Source of the DNA: Faecalicatena faecalis
Lineage (GTDB): Bacteria; Bacillota; Clostridia; Lachnospirales; Lachnospiraceae
Length of the DNA stretch: 64,000 nucleotides
NCBI RefSeq assembly: GCF_012524165.2
Contig: NZ_JABACJ020000021.1
Span: 38,494-102,493, forward strand
Reading direction: 5' to 3'
In this document: piece after piece, positions 53,702 through 63,278 of the stretch
Layout of the letters: every line of letters starts with the position of its first letter
How positions within the stretch are numbered: position 1 is the stretch's first letter
Translations under genes and position numbers: made by a program
Notes under the pieces: generated by a model
Databases searched by the model: none
Told to the model about the DNA's origin: nothing
What the model saw: the letters and a program-made list of their open reading frames with translations, nothing else

Positions 53702-53773
53702 TGTCCTTCAAAGGACGGCACAAAGAACCAGACAGAAGCAGAGAAAAATCTCAAAAATTTATCTAAAATATTG

Positions 53774-53801
53774 CGCTCACCGTACTGGTGGGCGTTATTT
53801 T
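53774..53801 (+). terminator. Terminator after the sirtuin-macrodomain pair
   Basis: CGCTCACC (53774-53781) pairs with GGTGGGCG (53787-53794) with one wobble, followed by a T-rich run. The remaining 53802-54020 gap holds an extended -10 promoter and no gene. Confidence 0.65.
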
Positions 53802-53900
53802 TAAGAGAAAAATTTTTCAAAATAAAACCTGAAAAAATATGGAAGAATTATTATAAATTACTTAAGAAATAGATTTTCACAATACAACGGAAAAAAAGTC

Positions 53901-53909
53901 TGCTATAAT
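53901..53909 (+). promoter_or_regulatory. Extended -10 promoter of the phospholipid unit
   Basis: TGCTATAAT lies about 110 bases before the PAP2 gene. A -35 at standard spacing is weak (ATACAA). Confidence 0.45.
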
Positions 53910-54020
53910 ATGCAATAAGATGTGATTGAGGAACGATTTCATCTATCTGGCTGCCTTTTGGGAAGTCATACAGGGAAGATTGAAGGACACCCGAAACCAA
54001 AATAAAAGGAGTTGGACATC

Positions 54021-54743
54021 ATGAAAAACAAACTCAGGACGAATCAGGCAGTCATTCCGGGATATGCGGTATTTCCGCTGTTATCCTGTGTAGCGGTGAA
54101 TTTTATGGTCTACATGGGAACCGATGCTATTACAAAGGGATGGGAGCATTACGATCTCACGCTCCCGATAGACAGAGTAGTGCCTGTAGTTCCCGCATTT
54201 GCATCTGTATATTTGGGATGTTACATCTTCTGGATCGTGAATTACATATTAATTGCAAGACAGGGCGAAGAGCACTGCATTCGTTTTGCAACAGCGGATA
54301 TGATATCCAGGCTGATTTGCGGAATCTTCTACTTGATTATGCCAACGACAAATATCAGGCCGGTGATTACAGAATCTGGGGTCTGGGAATCGGTCCTTTT
54401 GTTTGTATACAGCATTGACCCGCCGACCAGGCTGTTTCCTTCGATTCATTGTCTTGTGAGCTGGTTCTGCTATATCGGAATCAGAAAGCAGAAGAATGTG
54501 CCGAAAGCATACCGCATTTTCTCCTGCCTGTTTGCTTTGTTAGTCTGTGTATCTACGCAGTTGACGAAGCAGCACTATATTGTAGATGCATTGGGAGGAA
54601 TCCTGATTGCAGAAGGTACTTACTGGCTGGCATTCCATACACAGCTTTATCAATATCCGAAGAAGCTGTTCGACTGGCTTTACCGGAAGTGTTTTCACAG
54701 GAAAAAACGTTCTGTGGGAAAGAGAGTAAATTGTGGCGAGTAA
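54021..54743 (+). CDS. PAP2-family membrane phosphatase
   Basis: This 240-residue integral membrane protein has about six helices and type 2 phosphatidic acid phosphatase motifs: PTRLFPSIHCLVSWFCYIG (PSxH) and TQLTKQHYIVDALGG (K-x-HY-x-x-D). It probably dephosphorylates a lipid phosphate such as phosphatidic acid, PGP or a prenyl diphosphate. The ATG at 54021 has AAGGAG. It overlaps the flippase-like gene by 11 bases and heads a lipid gene cluster. Confidence 0.85.
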   Translation: MKNKLRTNQAVIPGYAVFPLLSCVAVNFMVYMGTDAITKGWEHYDLTLPIDRVVPVVPAFASVYLGCYIFWIVNYILIARQGEEHCIRFATADMISRLICGIFYLIMPTTNIRPVITESGVWESVLLFVYSIDPPTRLFPSIHCLVSWFCYIGIRKQKNVPKAYRIFSCLFALLVCVSTQLTKQHYIVDALGGILIAEGTYWLAFHTQLYQYPKKLFDWLYRKCFHRKKRSVGKRVNCGE

Positions 54744-55818
54744 AAAGAAAAAATTGATAAATACATTATTCTTAGTGATTGTATTTGCATTGACATTATA
54801 CAGTGTATTTAAAGGAGAAGACCTGCATGCAGTGCTTCGTGCGATCATGAAAGTGAATCCCTTATATCTACTTCCTGCGGTGGCAGGAGTCATTGTTTTC
54901 ATCTGGGGAGAATCGATCATCATCCACTATATGCTCGGTACGCTGAAGATACATACAAAGAAGTGGACCTGTTTTCAATATTCATGCGTGGGATTCTTTT
55001 TCAGTGCAATCACACCATCTGCCAGCGGTGGGCAGCCGATGCAGATTTATTATATGAGAAAAAATGAAATTCCGGTTCCGGTCTCGACATTAGTGCTGAT
55101 GATTGTTACAATAACATATAAGTCGGTTCTTGTTGTAATCGGGCTGTTCGTTGCCTTTTTCCAGAGAGGCTTTGTACATAAGTATTTGGAAGGAATCCTT
55201 CCGATCTTTTATCTGGGAGTGGCACTGAATGTGGGATGCTGTATCGCGATGTCGATTCTTGCGTTCCACCCGGCGCTGGCAAAAGAAATCATGATGCGCT
55301 GCTTAAAGATTCTGGAGCGGCTGCATATTATGAAACATAAGCCGGAACGTACGGAGAAGCTGGCAGCTTCTATGGACCAGTATAATGCGACAGCAGCTTA
55401 TTTAAGAAGCCATGTGAAGGTCATCATCAATGTGCTGGTGATTACATTTTTCCAGAGATTTGCCCTGTTTTTTGTGACTTGGTTCGTCTACCGGGCATTT
55501 GGACTTCATGGTGCGCATATATATGATATAGTAATGCTGCAGGCCGTGGTGTCAGTATCTGTTGACATGCTTCCTCTTCCGGGCGGTATGGGAATCAGCG
55601 AGAATCTGTTCCTGGTCATCTTTAGGGGCATATTTAAAGCAGGGCTTCTTCTGCCTGCTATGGTATTGAGCAGAGGAATCGCCTACTATGTACAGCTTCT
55701 GCTGAGTGCAGGTATGACTTTGTTCACTCATCTGACAATCGGATTTAAGGAGCAGAAGAAAGGAACCTCCTATACTGTTCCGGGTACAAAGGTGGGGAAG
55801 ACTGGCGTTTCACCGTAA
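54733..55818 (+). CDS. LPG-synthase transmembrane/flippase-like protein (UPF0104)
   Basis: This 361-residue protein has about eight membrane helices and matches the lysylphosphatidylglycerol synthase TM region/UPF0104 family (GFFFSAITPSASGGQPMQIYYM, LPLPGGMGISENLF). It lacks a soluble aminoacyl-transfer domain, so it is likely a lipid-handling or flippase-type protein rather than a full MprF. The start appears to be GTG inside the end of the PAP2 gene. Context links it to phospholipid metabolism. Confidence 0.82.
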   Translation: MASKKKKLINTLFLVIVFALTLYSVFKGEDLHAVLRAIMKVNPLYLLPAVAGVIVFIWGESIIIHYMLGTLKIHTKKWTCFQYSCVGFFFSAITPSASGGQPMQIYYMRKNEIPVPVSTLVLMIVTITYKSVLVVIGLFVAFFQRGFVHKYLEGILPIFYLGVALNVGCCIAMSILAFHPALAKEIMMRCLKILERLHIMKHKPERTEKLAASMDQYNATAAYLRSHVKVIINVLVITFFQRFALFFVTWFVYRAFGLHGAHIYDIVMLQAVVSVSVDMLPLPGGMGISENLFLVIFRGIFKAGLLLPAMVLSRGIAYYVQLLLSAGMTLFTHLTIGFKEQKKGTSYTVPGTKVGKTGVSP

Positions 55819-55854
55819 GTGAAGAGAAAATCTAAAGAGAAAAGAGAGAAAGAA

Positions 55855-56532
55855 ATGATTGGATTTTATAATTACACAGTAATATTGACCTATATCAGTC
55901 TGGCTACCTCCGTCTTTGGAATGACGCAGGCAGTCCACGGGCGTTTTAAGACTGCCATTTTCTGTCTGGCCCTGTCAGGGCTGTTCGATATGTTCGACGG
56001 AAAGATCGCGCGCAGAAAGAAGGATCGAACGGAGGATGAGAAAGCGTTTGGCATCCAGATCGACTCCCTGTGTGATGTGGTCTGTTTTGGTGCTTTCCCG
56101 GCTTTGATCTGTTATCTGCTGGGCGTAAGAGGCCCGGTGGGGTTGGCGTTCATCGCTCTATACTGCGTGAATTCTGTAGTAAGGCTTGCGTATTTCAATG
56201 TGATGGAGGCGAAGGGTGCTCTGGTCACAGAGGACGGTGAGAAGTTCTATAGAGGACTTCCTATTACGTCTATGGCGGTAGTTCTTCCACTGGTATTCAT
56301 GGTTCAGTTTTTCGTGCCAGACTGGGCATTCCGTATCTGTCTGCATCTGGCGCTCCTGATCGTAGGAATCCTGTTCGTGGTCGATTTCCGTCTGAAAAAG
56401 CCGAAGAATGCTACTCTTGCAGTTCTGGTCGTGATCGTAGCGGCAGCAGTTATTATTATGATTATTTTTACCCGTTACAGAGTCAGCTATCATCCGGGAT
56501 GGCCATGGCTTTCCTGGGTCAGAAAAATATAA
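55855..56532 (+). CDS. pssA: CDP-diacylglycerol-serine O-phosphatidyltransferase
   Basis: This membrane protein of about 225 residues carries the CDP-alcohol phosphotransferase motif DMFDGKIARR, then GIQIDSLCD. The spacing between AR and the glycine is 12 rather than the common 8 residues. It makes phosphatidylserine from CDP-diacylglycerol and serine; psd lies next. Start is uncertain: an in-frame GTG at 55819, just after the previous stop, would add 12 basic residues, but neither start has a strong ribosome site. Confidence 0.88.
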   Translation: MIGFYNYTVILTYISLATSVFGMTQAVHGRFKTAIFCLALSGLFDMFDGKIARRKKDRTEDEKAFGIQIDSLCDVVCFGAFPALICYLLGVRGPVGLAFIALYCVNSVVRLAYFNVMEAKGALVTEDGEKFYRGLPITSMAVVLPLVFMVQFFVPDWAFRICLHLALLIVGILFVVDFRLKKPKNATLAVLVVIVAAAVIIMIIFTRYRVSYHPGWPWLSWVRKI

Positions 56533-56566
56533 TTTGCGAACATAATAAAATAAGAGAGATAGACTT

Positions 56567-56604
56567 GAGTGTGCTGCCGTAAAATGAGATACGGCGGTAC
56601 ACTC
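56567..56604 (+). repeat. Hairpin between pssA and psd
   Basis: GAGTGT..GCCGT (56567-56580) pairs with ACGGC..ACACTC (56591-56604) with one internal mismatch zone. No T-run follows, so it may set relative mRNA levels of the two genes rather than terminate. Confidence 0.5.
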
Positions 56605-56640
56605 TTGTGTTATAAAGAATGAAAGAAAGCAGGTGTAGAG

Positions 56641-57522
56641 ATGAAATATATAGATAGTAAAGGAAAGATTTCAATAGAAGATTCCGGGCAGGACAAGCTG
56701 TTAAAATGGATGTATACGCACCGTATGGGCAGGTGTATGTTAAAGGTCTTGGTCCACCCGGTGGTTTCAAAGGCAGGGGGATGGATGTTGGACCGTGGCT
56801 GGTCACGCTGTTTGATCCGGCCTTTTGTGAAGAAAAATCAGATAGACTTGGACTGCTGCGAGAAGCAGAAGTTTCGTTCCTATAACGACTTTTTTACCAG
56901 ACAGATGAAATCAGAATACCGCCCCATGGAAGGCGGAGAAGGCACGCTGAACAGTCCATGTGACGGAAAACTGAGCATTTATCCGATTACGTGCAGGGAG
57001 GGGGAGAAGAGCAGTTTTTGCATTAAAAATACATGGTATACGGTGGAATCTCTCCTTCGCTCCAAAAAGCTAGCACAGTATTATGAGGGTGGTACAGCAT
57101 GTGTCTTTCGATTGACTGTGGATGACTACCATAGGTATTGCTATGTTGATGAAGGAGACAAATCAGAGAATCATTATCTTCCCGGTATCTTCCATACTGT
57201 GAACCCCATTGCTAACGATGTGGTTCCTATTTATAAAGAGAATGCCAGGGAATATTCCCTTTTAAAGAGCAGGCATTTTAAAACGGTTCTGATGATGGAA
57301 GTCGGCGCGTTGATGGTCGGAAGAATTACGAATTATCATGGAGCATGTAAGGTGCACCGGGGACAGGAAAAGGGACGGTTCGAATTTGGCGGTTCCACGA
57401 TTATATTGCTGTTCCAAAAGGACGCAGTTCAGATCGATGAGAGACTGTACCAGAACACACAGAAGGGATATGAAACCATCGTGAAGATGGGAGAAAAGAT
57501 CGGAACGGCTCATCAGGATTAA
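56641..57522 (+). CDS. psd: Phosphatidylserine decarboxylase proenzyme
   Basis: This 293-residue enzyme is made as a proenzyme. Self-cleavage at the GGST motif (S252 in EFGGSTIILLF) gives the pyruvoyl cofactor on the small alpha chain. Other features are NSPCDGK, FRLTVDDYHRYCYVDEG and PLxTVNPIA-like HTVNPIA. It decarboxylates phosphatidylserine to phosphatidylethanolamine at the membrane, directly after PssA in the pathway and in the gene order. Confidence 0.92.
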   Translation: MKYIDSKGKISIEDSGQDKLLKWMYTHRMGRCMLKVLVHPVVSKAGGWMLDRGWSRCLIRPFVKKNQIDLDCCEKQKFRSYNDFFTRQMKSEYRPMEGGEGTLNSPCDGKLSIYPITCREGEKSSFCIKNTWYTVESLLRSKKLAQYYEGGTACVFRLTVDDYHRYCYVDEGDKSENHYLPGIFHTVNPIANDVVPIYKENAREYSLLKSRHFKTVLMMEVGALMVGRITNYHGACKVHRGQEKGRFEFGGSTIILLFQKDAVQIDERLYQNTQKGYETIVKMGEKIGTAHQD

Positions 57523-57539
57523 GGGGGAAGGAGAACGGC

Positions 57540-59954
57540 ATGGAGGGGTACTCACGAAAAGAGAAGCTGCTTGTGCAGGTAAAGAATACACAGGAAGAAA
57601 GAGAACATTTTCATCAGGACATTGAACTGCTCTATGTTCTGGAGGGCAGTATGGATGTGGCTGTGGGCGAGAAGGTGACGCATATGGAGCCTGAGGATGT
57701 CCTGATAGTGAATGCAAATAAGAAGCACAGTCTCCGGGGAACAAAGGATATCCTGTTCGCAAAGCTGTCCATTGATTACCATTTGGTCAGTGATATTTTT
57801 CAGAGTGTAGATATTATCTTCTGGTGTGATTCCACGAAAGAGGATCATGAGAGATATGAAGAACTGCGAAGAGTCATTAAGCAGCTTTTGAATCACTATC
57901 TGAGTACGCAGGGAGGCGTTGCCAACTTCGGGCATATCGCGCTCTGTTATCAGATCATGGATATTCTTTCGGTACATTTTCTTGTGCAGGCGGCAGACCG
58001 GGAGAATATGGATGATACGGACCGGTTCGAGGAACGAATCCTGCAGATCAATAATTATATTCGGGCCAATTACAGCCAGCCCATCAGCCTAAAGGACCTC
58101 TCGGAAAAGCTGTATCTGTCTAATGGATATCTGTCTCGTTTCTTTAAGAAAAATTACGGGATGAGCTTTGCAGAATATCTCACGAATATACGGCTCTATC
58201 ATGCAGTGGATGAACTGCTCTATACAGGCACGCCGATTACGAGAATTGCCTATGATAATGGATTTGCCAGTGTAGCAGTCTTTAATAAGGCATTCAAGAA
58301 GGCCTATGGAGAGACACCGTCAGCGGTGCGGAAAAAGTCCAGAGAGCCAAAGAAAGATATGTTAAGACAGGAACATGATACCATTGTTGAACAGAGGCTG
58401 GAGCAATTTTTGCGGGATGACGGGCTGGAACGTGAAATCCCGGAAATCCAGGAAAAGACAGAGGAGGTGGTCTCTGTCAGGGCAAAGGAAGAGACGGCCT
58501 GTATCTGGAATCGGATGATCAATATCGGATCGGCAGAGGAACTGCTCAGATCAGAGGTGCGCGAGCATGTGATTCTATTAAAAGAGGCGCTGGATATCCA
58601 ATATGTACGGTTCTGGAATATTTTTTCAAAAGAACTGCTCATCGATATCAGCAGGGAGGATGAAGAGTATAATTTTTCGAAGCTGGATTCTATTTTGGAT
58701 TTCCTGCTTCAACAGGGCATACGACCCCATATCGAACTTGGGCAGAAGCCAAAGAGGATTCATGGAAGTGTACAGAATCTGCTGATGATCACGGAAGAGT
58801 TGGAGGTAGGATTTACAGATCTGGGGCATTGGGAAAAGGTTCTCAAGGCGGTGATGAGGCATCTGGTCCACCGGTATGGAAGTCGGGAGGTCGGCACATG
58901 GCGGATGGAGCTGTGGATGGAAGAGAGCCAGAAAGGTAACCCAGCCGCAGAAGAAGGATATTTGGAGCTTTTCGAGAAAACTTATGAGGTAATACACAGA
59001 TATTCTACAGAGACAGAGGTGGGCGGCTGCGGCCTGCGTCTGGGGTATATGCAGGAATCCAATAAAGAATTCCTGGAAAAATGGGCAGAAAGGAAGTGCA
59101 GGCCTGATTTTCTTTCTATCATTTATTATGCATATGTGAAGGGGGAAATCGCTCAGGACAATTATTCCAAGCGTAATACGGATGACGATGCATTAAAAAA
59201 TTGTATCCTTTCGACAAAAGCTATTTTAAGGAAGGCCAAAATGCAGGATACGAGGCTGTATGTAACAGAGTGGAACCTGACGATATCGGATCGGAATTAT
59301 ATCAATGACACCTGCTTTAAAGGGGCATATATTGTAAAGAATATGCTGGATATCTATGGGATGGCTGATGAAATCGGATATTTTATCGGAAGTGACAGAG
59401 CTTCGGAATATTATGATTCTCATACCATGCTCTACGGCGGCACCGGAATCATCACAAAGGACGGCATTCTAAAGCCTTCTGGGTTCGCATTTGAATTCCT
59501 CGGTCGGCTTTACCCCTATTTTATAGGAAAGGGCGATCATTATCTGATTACAACAGACAAAAATGATACATATGGTATCATCTGTCACAACCAGAAGAAA
59601 TTGAATTATAATTACTATTTTACAAAGGAAGATGAGATCGAGAAGGAACAGATCTGGAAGTATTTTGAAGACCGCGAGGCCCTAGAGCTGCATCTTAAGC
59701 TGGAAGATCTGGAGGATGGTCTGTACCAGGTAAAGACATACCGGATCAATGAACATGCGGGAAGTGTCCTGAATATCTGGGCGGAGATGGGATATGAAAG
59801 CGAGCTCTCCCGCAATGATATTAAATATTTCCGAAGAGTCTGTGAGCCAAGGCTGAATATTCAGAAGCAGCAGGCTAAGGGCGGAATCATGGAGTTAACA
59901 ATCAAGATGGAACCAAACGAAATTACATTCGTAAGAGTGAGGCGGCTGGTGTAA
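57540..59954 (+). CDS. AraC-type regulator fused to a GH39-like glycosidase domain
   Basis: This 804-residue protein combines a cupin sensor (about 1-130; HFHQDIELLYVLEGSMDV), an AraC double helix-turn-helix (about 160-265; LSEKLYLSNGYLSRFFKKNYGMSFAEYL) and a C-terminal domain resembling GH39 beta-xylosidases (about 320-800). The usual acid/base context W-N-E-P reads W-M-E-E (E461), and the nucleophile context TEWN is intact (E577). It may be a sugar-binding sensor or an active enzyme. It lies 17 bases after psd but functionally fits the sugar operon downstream. A strong terminator follows. Confidence 0.82.
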   Translation: MEGYSRKEKLLVQVKNTQEEREHFHQDIELLYVLEGSMDVAVGEKVTHMEPEDVLIVNANKKHSLRGTKDILFAKLSIDYHLVSDIFQSVDIIFWCDSTKEDHERYEELRRVIKQLLNHYLSTQGGVANFGHIALCYQIMDILSVHFLVQAADRENMDDTDRFEERILQINNYIRANYSQPISLKDLSEKLYLSNGYLSRFFKKNYGMSFAEYLTNIRLYHAVDELLYTGTPITRIAYDNGFASVAVFNKAFKKAYGETPSAVRKKSREPKKDMLRQEHDTIVEQRLEQFLRDDGLEREIPEIQEKTEEVVSVRAKEETACIWNRMINIGSAEELLRSEVREHVILLKEALDIQYVRFWNIFSKELLIDISREDEEYNFSKLDSILDFLLQQGIRPHIELGQKPKRIHGSVQNLLMITEELEVGFTDLGHWEKVLKAVMRHLVHRYGSREVGTWRMELWMEESQKGNPAAEEGYLELFEKTYEVIHRYSTETEVGGCGLRLGYMQESNKEFLEKWAERKCRPDFLSIIYYAYVKGEIAQDNYSKRNTDDDALKNCILSTKAILRKAKMQDTRLYVTEWNLTISDRNYINDTCFKGAYIVKNMLDIYGMADEIGYFIGSDRASEYYDSHTMLYGGTGIITKDGILKPSGFAFEFLGRLYPYFIGKGDHYLITTDKNDTYGIICHNQKKLNYNYYFTKEDEIEKEQIWKYFEDREALELHLKLEDLEDGLYQVKTYRINEHAGSVLNIWAEMGYESELSRNDIKYFRRVCEPRLNIQKQQAKGGIMELTIKMEPNEITFVRVRRLV

Positions 59955-59990
59955 TCCTGTCAAAATGAACATATCTTATACATTCAAGAA

Positions 59991-60036
59991 AGAAAAGGTC
60001 AAAAATAACACCCTGTTTTTTGACCTTTTCTTTTTT
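59991..60036 (+). terminator. Intrinsic terminator after the AraC-GH39 gene
   Basis: AGAAAAGGTCAAAAA (59991-60005) pairs with TTTTTGACCTTTTCT (60017-60031), followed by TTTTT. The remaining 60037-60198 holds no gene; a possible -10 TACAAT lies at 60119-60124. Confidence 0.85.
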
Positions 60037-60198
60037 CAAAATTATCCCAACATAAAAAATGTCATTTTTATACCATAAAGTCAGACAAAAAGAGAAAAGC
60101 GGTATGGCTTGTATTTCGTTACAATATAGAGGATGAAAAAAGAAAGTACCGCATAAATAGAAGGGGCTGTCCCTGAAAAGTGAAAGGAGTAAGAGAAG

Positions 60199-61113
60199 AT
60201 GAAATTAGGATTTATAACAGCAATTTGTGATGGAATGACATTTGAGGAGGTGGTTGATTTTGCTTCGGAAAACAATCTGGAATGTCTGGAGGTAGCATGC
60301 TGGCCTCAGGGCGGGGCACAGAGAAGATATGCGGGAGTCAGTCACATTGATGTCGCAAACATAGATGAAGAAAAAGCTGCATATTTGAAGGACTATTGTG
60401 CGAAAAGGCATGTTGAGATTTCTTCCCTTGCTTATTATCCGAATACATTGGAGCCGGATGTGGAAAAGCGCAAGGCATATATTGACCATTTGTATAAGCT
60501 GATTGATGCGTCTGTGATGCTGGATGTGAATATGGTCACCACCTTCGTAGGACGTGATCCGAAGAAGACAGTGACCGAGAATCTGGAACTTGTCAGAGAA
60601 GTGTGGCCGCCAATTGTTCGCTATGCAGAAGAAAAAGGTGTGAAAATCGGTATTGAGAACTGTCCGATGTTATTTACCGAGGATGAATGGCCGGGAGGAC
60701 AGAACCTGATGACTTCACCTGCTAACTGGAGAAAAGTCTTCGAAATCATTGATAGTCCGAATTTTGGAATTAATTATGATCCGTCTCATTTTGTATGGCA
60801 GCAGATCGATTATATCAAACCGATTTATGAATTTAAGGATAAAATTTTCCATGTACATTACAAAGACATCAAGGTCTATGAGGACAGACTTGCAGATGTA
60901 GGAATCATGGCTGCACCGCTTGAATATATGTCACCGAAGCTTCCGGGACTTGGGGATGTGGACTGGGGAAAATATGTGTCTGCGCTGACGGATATTGGTT
61001 ACGACGGATATACCTGTATTGAAGTCGAGGATAAGGCGTTCGAAAAGAGTCTGGATGATGCAAAAAAAGCGGTGCTGTTAAGTGCAAAATATTTGAGGAA
61101 TTTTGTGATTTAG
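60199..61113 (+). CDS. Sugar phosphate isomerase/epimerase (AP endonuclease 2-type barrel)
   Basis: This 304-residue TIM-barrel protein of the xylose isomerase-like/IolE-type family begins MKLGFITAICDGMTFEEVVDFASENNLECLEVACWP. Metal and substrate residues lie in GIENCPM, NYDPSHFVW, HVHYKD and CIEVED. It is likely an isomerase or dehydratase acting on a sugar or keto-sugar, in step with the dehydrogenase and kinase encoded downstream. AAAGGAG lies upstream. The exact substrate is unknown. Confidence 0.85.
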   Translation: MKLGFITAICDGMTFEEVVDFASENNLECLEVACWPQGGAQRRYAGVSHIDVANIDEEKAAYLKDYCAKRHVEISSLAYYPNTLEPDVEKRKAYIDHLYKLIDASVMLDVNMVTTFVGRDPKKTVTENLELVREVWPPIVRYAEEKGVKIGIENCPMLFTEDEWPGGQNLMTSPANWRKVFEIIDSPNFGINYDPSHFVWQQIDYIKPIYEFKDKIFHVHYKDIKVYEDRLADVGIMAAPLEYMSPKLPGLGDVDWGKYVSALTDIGYDGYTCIEVEDKAFEKSLDDAKKAVLLSAKYLRNFVI

Positions 61114-61231
61114 AGACATTGCAGGAATTCAGAAAGTGCAGGAAAAAGGATGCTTTAGAATCTTGTGAGATTGTAGGCCTTCATGCGGCGTTAAAAAATG
61201 AAGGAGAATTTGATAAGAAGGAGAGATCGTG

Positions 61232-62278
61232 ATGAAAATTAAATTAGGTGTGATTGGTTTTGGGGGTATGGGAAAATGGCATGCGCTAAATGCACCGAGA
61301 GCAGGCGTAGAGATCGCTGCAGTGTGTGATATTGCACAGGAAAAACAGAAGGAAGCTATTGAGATGGGGTATAAACTCTATCAAACAGCAGATGAACTTT
61401 TGGCGGACCCGGAGGTGAATACGGTCATCCTGACAGTCCCTAACTATTTGCATAAAGAAATGTGCATTAAGGCTGCAGAGGCAGGTAAGAATGTCATCAC
61501 CGAGAAACCAGCGGCCATGAACGTACAAGAATTAGATGAGATGGAGGCAGCCTGCAGAAAGGCCGGCGTGTTCTTTACCTCACATCAGGACAGAAGATGG
61601 GATAAGGATATGCTGATCGTGAAAAAGGCGTATGAGGAGGGCATGCTTGGAAACATCTTTACGATTGAGTCTAAACTGCATTCCGGCAATGGATATATGC
61701 ATGAATGGCATATTTATAAGAAGTTCGGCGGCGGGATGATCTATGACTGGGGCGTGCATCTGATCGACCAGATTCTGTTCATGATGCCGGATGCAAAAAT
61801 CAAATCTGTCTATGCGGATATTAAGAATGTGCTTCACGAAGAGGTGGATGATTACTTTAAGATCATCTTGAAGATGGACAATGGTGTGACTGCCCATATC
61901 GAACTGTCGACCTACATTCTGGAATATCAGCCCAGATGGCTGGCTGCAGGAGATAAGGGAACATTGATCGTGAAGACCTTTGGCTGTGACGGCAATATTT
62001 ACCGCACTGGAAAACTGCTTGAGAAGCTGCCGCCGCAGATCACGGAGACAGAGGCAGGTCCGACCAGGCAGTTTGCACCAGTGCCGCCAGGAGGAATCGT
62101 GACAGAACCGCTGCCGGAAGTGCAGACAGACTGGGTAGATTTCTATCGCAATGTAGATGATGTGTTAAATGGCCGGGCAGAGTCCAAGATCAAGATACCG
62201 GAGGTGCGCCGTGTATTGTCCGTTATGGAGGCAGCATGGAAATCGGCTGAGACAGGGGAAGCCGTATTATTTGAGTAG
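61232..62278 (+). CDS. Gfo/Idh/MocA-family NAD(P)-dependent oxidoreductase
   Basis: This 348-residue protein has an N-terminal Rossmann fold (LGVIGFGGMGKWHALNA) and the family motif EKPAAMN around the catalytic lysine, plus a C-terminal dimer domain with GGGMIYDWGVHLID. It oxidises or reduces a sugar or inositol-like substrate. GGAG is 8 bases before the ATG at 61232. It is in one operon with the isomerase (118-base gap) and the ROK kinase (13-base gap). Confidence 0.9.
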   Translation: MKIKLGVIGFGGMGKWHALNAPRAGVEIAAVCDIAQEKQKEAIEMGYKLYQTADELLADPEVNTVILTVPNYLHKEMCIKAAEAGKNVITEKPAAMNVQELDEMEAACRKAGVFFTSHQDRRWDKDMLIVKKAYEEGMLGNIFTIESKLHSGNGYMHEWHIYKKFGGGMIYDWGVHLIDQILFMMPDAKIKSVYADIKNVLHEEVDDYFKIILKMDNGVTAHIELSTYILEYQPRWLAAGDKGTLIVKTFGCDGNIYRTGKLLEKLPPQITETEAGPTRQFAPVPPGGIVTEPLPEVQTDWVDFYRNVDDVLNGRAESKIKIPEVRRVLSVMEAAWKSAETGEAVLFE

Positions 62279-62291
62279 GGGGACAGAAGGA

Positions 62292-63233
62292 ATGAAGAAG
62301 TATGCATTTGGTGTAGATATAGGTGGAACGACCGTGAAAATGGGGCTGTTTAAAACAGACGGAAAACTGCTGGATATGTGGGAGATTCCTACGAGAACAG
62401 AAAATGGCGGGAAATTCATCCTTGGGGACATTTCCGAAGCCGTTTATGAAAAATTGAGTGAAAAAAAGATTTCTCACCTGGATGTGGAAGGAATCGGCAT
62501 GGGGGTCCCAGGACCTGTAGGTGCAGACGGAACGGTCTTCAAATGCGTGAATCTTGGCTGGGATATCTTCAACGTGGAAGTCGAGCTTAGTGAATTGACC
62601 GGAATGCGTGTAAAGGCTGGGAATGATGCAAATGTCGCTGCATTGGGAGAGATGTGGCAGGGCGGCGGAAGAGGCTGCAAAAATATCGTTATGATCACAC
62701 TCGGAACAGGTGTCGGGGGCGGCGTGATTCTTGACGGGCACATATTGCCCGGAGAGAACGGAGCTGCCGGGGAAATCGGTCATCTGCCTATGTCAGATGA
62801 GGAGACAGAATGCTGTGGATGCGGCAAAAAAGGCTGCCTGGAACAATATGCTTCCGCAACAGGGGTCGTGCGAATGACCAGGAAATATATGGAGGCCCAT
62901 CCCCAGATGCACAGCACCTTAAGAAGCATCGAGAAGCTTACAGCAAAAGACATTTTTGATGCCGCAAAGGCAGGAGATGAGATTGCTCTGAAAATGACAG
63001 ATGAAACAGGGCGTATGCTTGGAAAAGGACTCGCTTCAATCGCCTGTGTTGTGAACCCGGAAGCATTCGTAATCGGAGGAGGGATGGCAAAAGCTGGAGG
63101 AATCCTCCTGGATTCGGTTCAAAAATACTATCGGTCCTATGCCTTCCATGCGGCAAGAGATACCCGGTTTTGCCTTGCAGCATTAGGCAATGAGGCGGGA
63201 ATATACGGAGGAGTAAAATTAATCTTAGATTAG
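62292..63233 (+). CDS. ROK-family sugar kinase
   Basis: This 313-residue kinase has the ATP phosphate motif VDIGGTTVKMG at the N-terminus, GVPGPVG, GTGVGGGVI and the zinc motif CGCGKKGCLEQYASA typical of ROK kinases. It lacks an N-terminal helix-turn-helix, so it is an enzyme rather than a repressor. It may act as glucokinase or as a kinase for the product of the dehydrogenase upstream. It is the last gene of the operon and the last gene seen in the window. Confidence 0.9.
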   Translation: MKKYAFGVDIGGTTVKMGLFKTDGKLLDMWEIPTRTENGGKFILGDISEAVYEKLSEKKISHLDVEGIGMGVPGPVGADGTVFKCVNLGWDIFNVEVELSELTGMRVKAGNDANVAALGEMWQGGGRGCKNIVMITLGTGVGGGVILDGHILPGENGAAGEIGHLPMSDEETECCGCGKKGCLEQYASATGVVRMTRKYMEAHPQMHSTLRSIEKLTAKDIFDAAKAGDEIALKMTDETGRMLGKGLASIACVVNPEAFVIGGGMAKAGGILLDSVQKYYRSYAFHAARDTRFCLAALGNEAGIYGGVKLILD

Positions 63234-63278
63234 ATAAAACAAAGTGAAGAACTTTAGCCTCGTCACGGATAAGGAGAC

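Noticed and set aside
1..63233. CRISPR arrays, tRNA and rRNA genes
   Set aside because: No regularly spaced direct repeats and no recognisable tRNA or rRNA sequence was seen on either strand; a dedicated scan could still find a missed tRNA.
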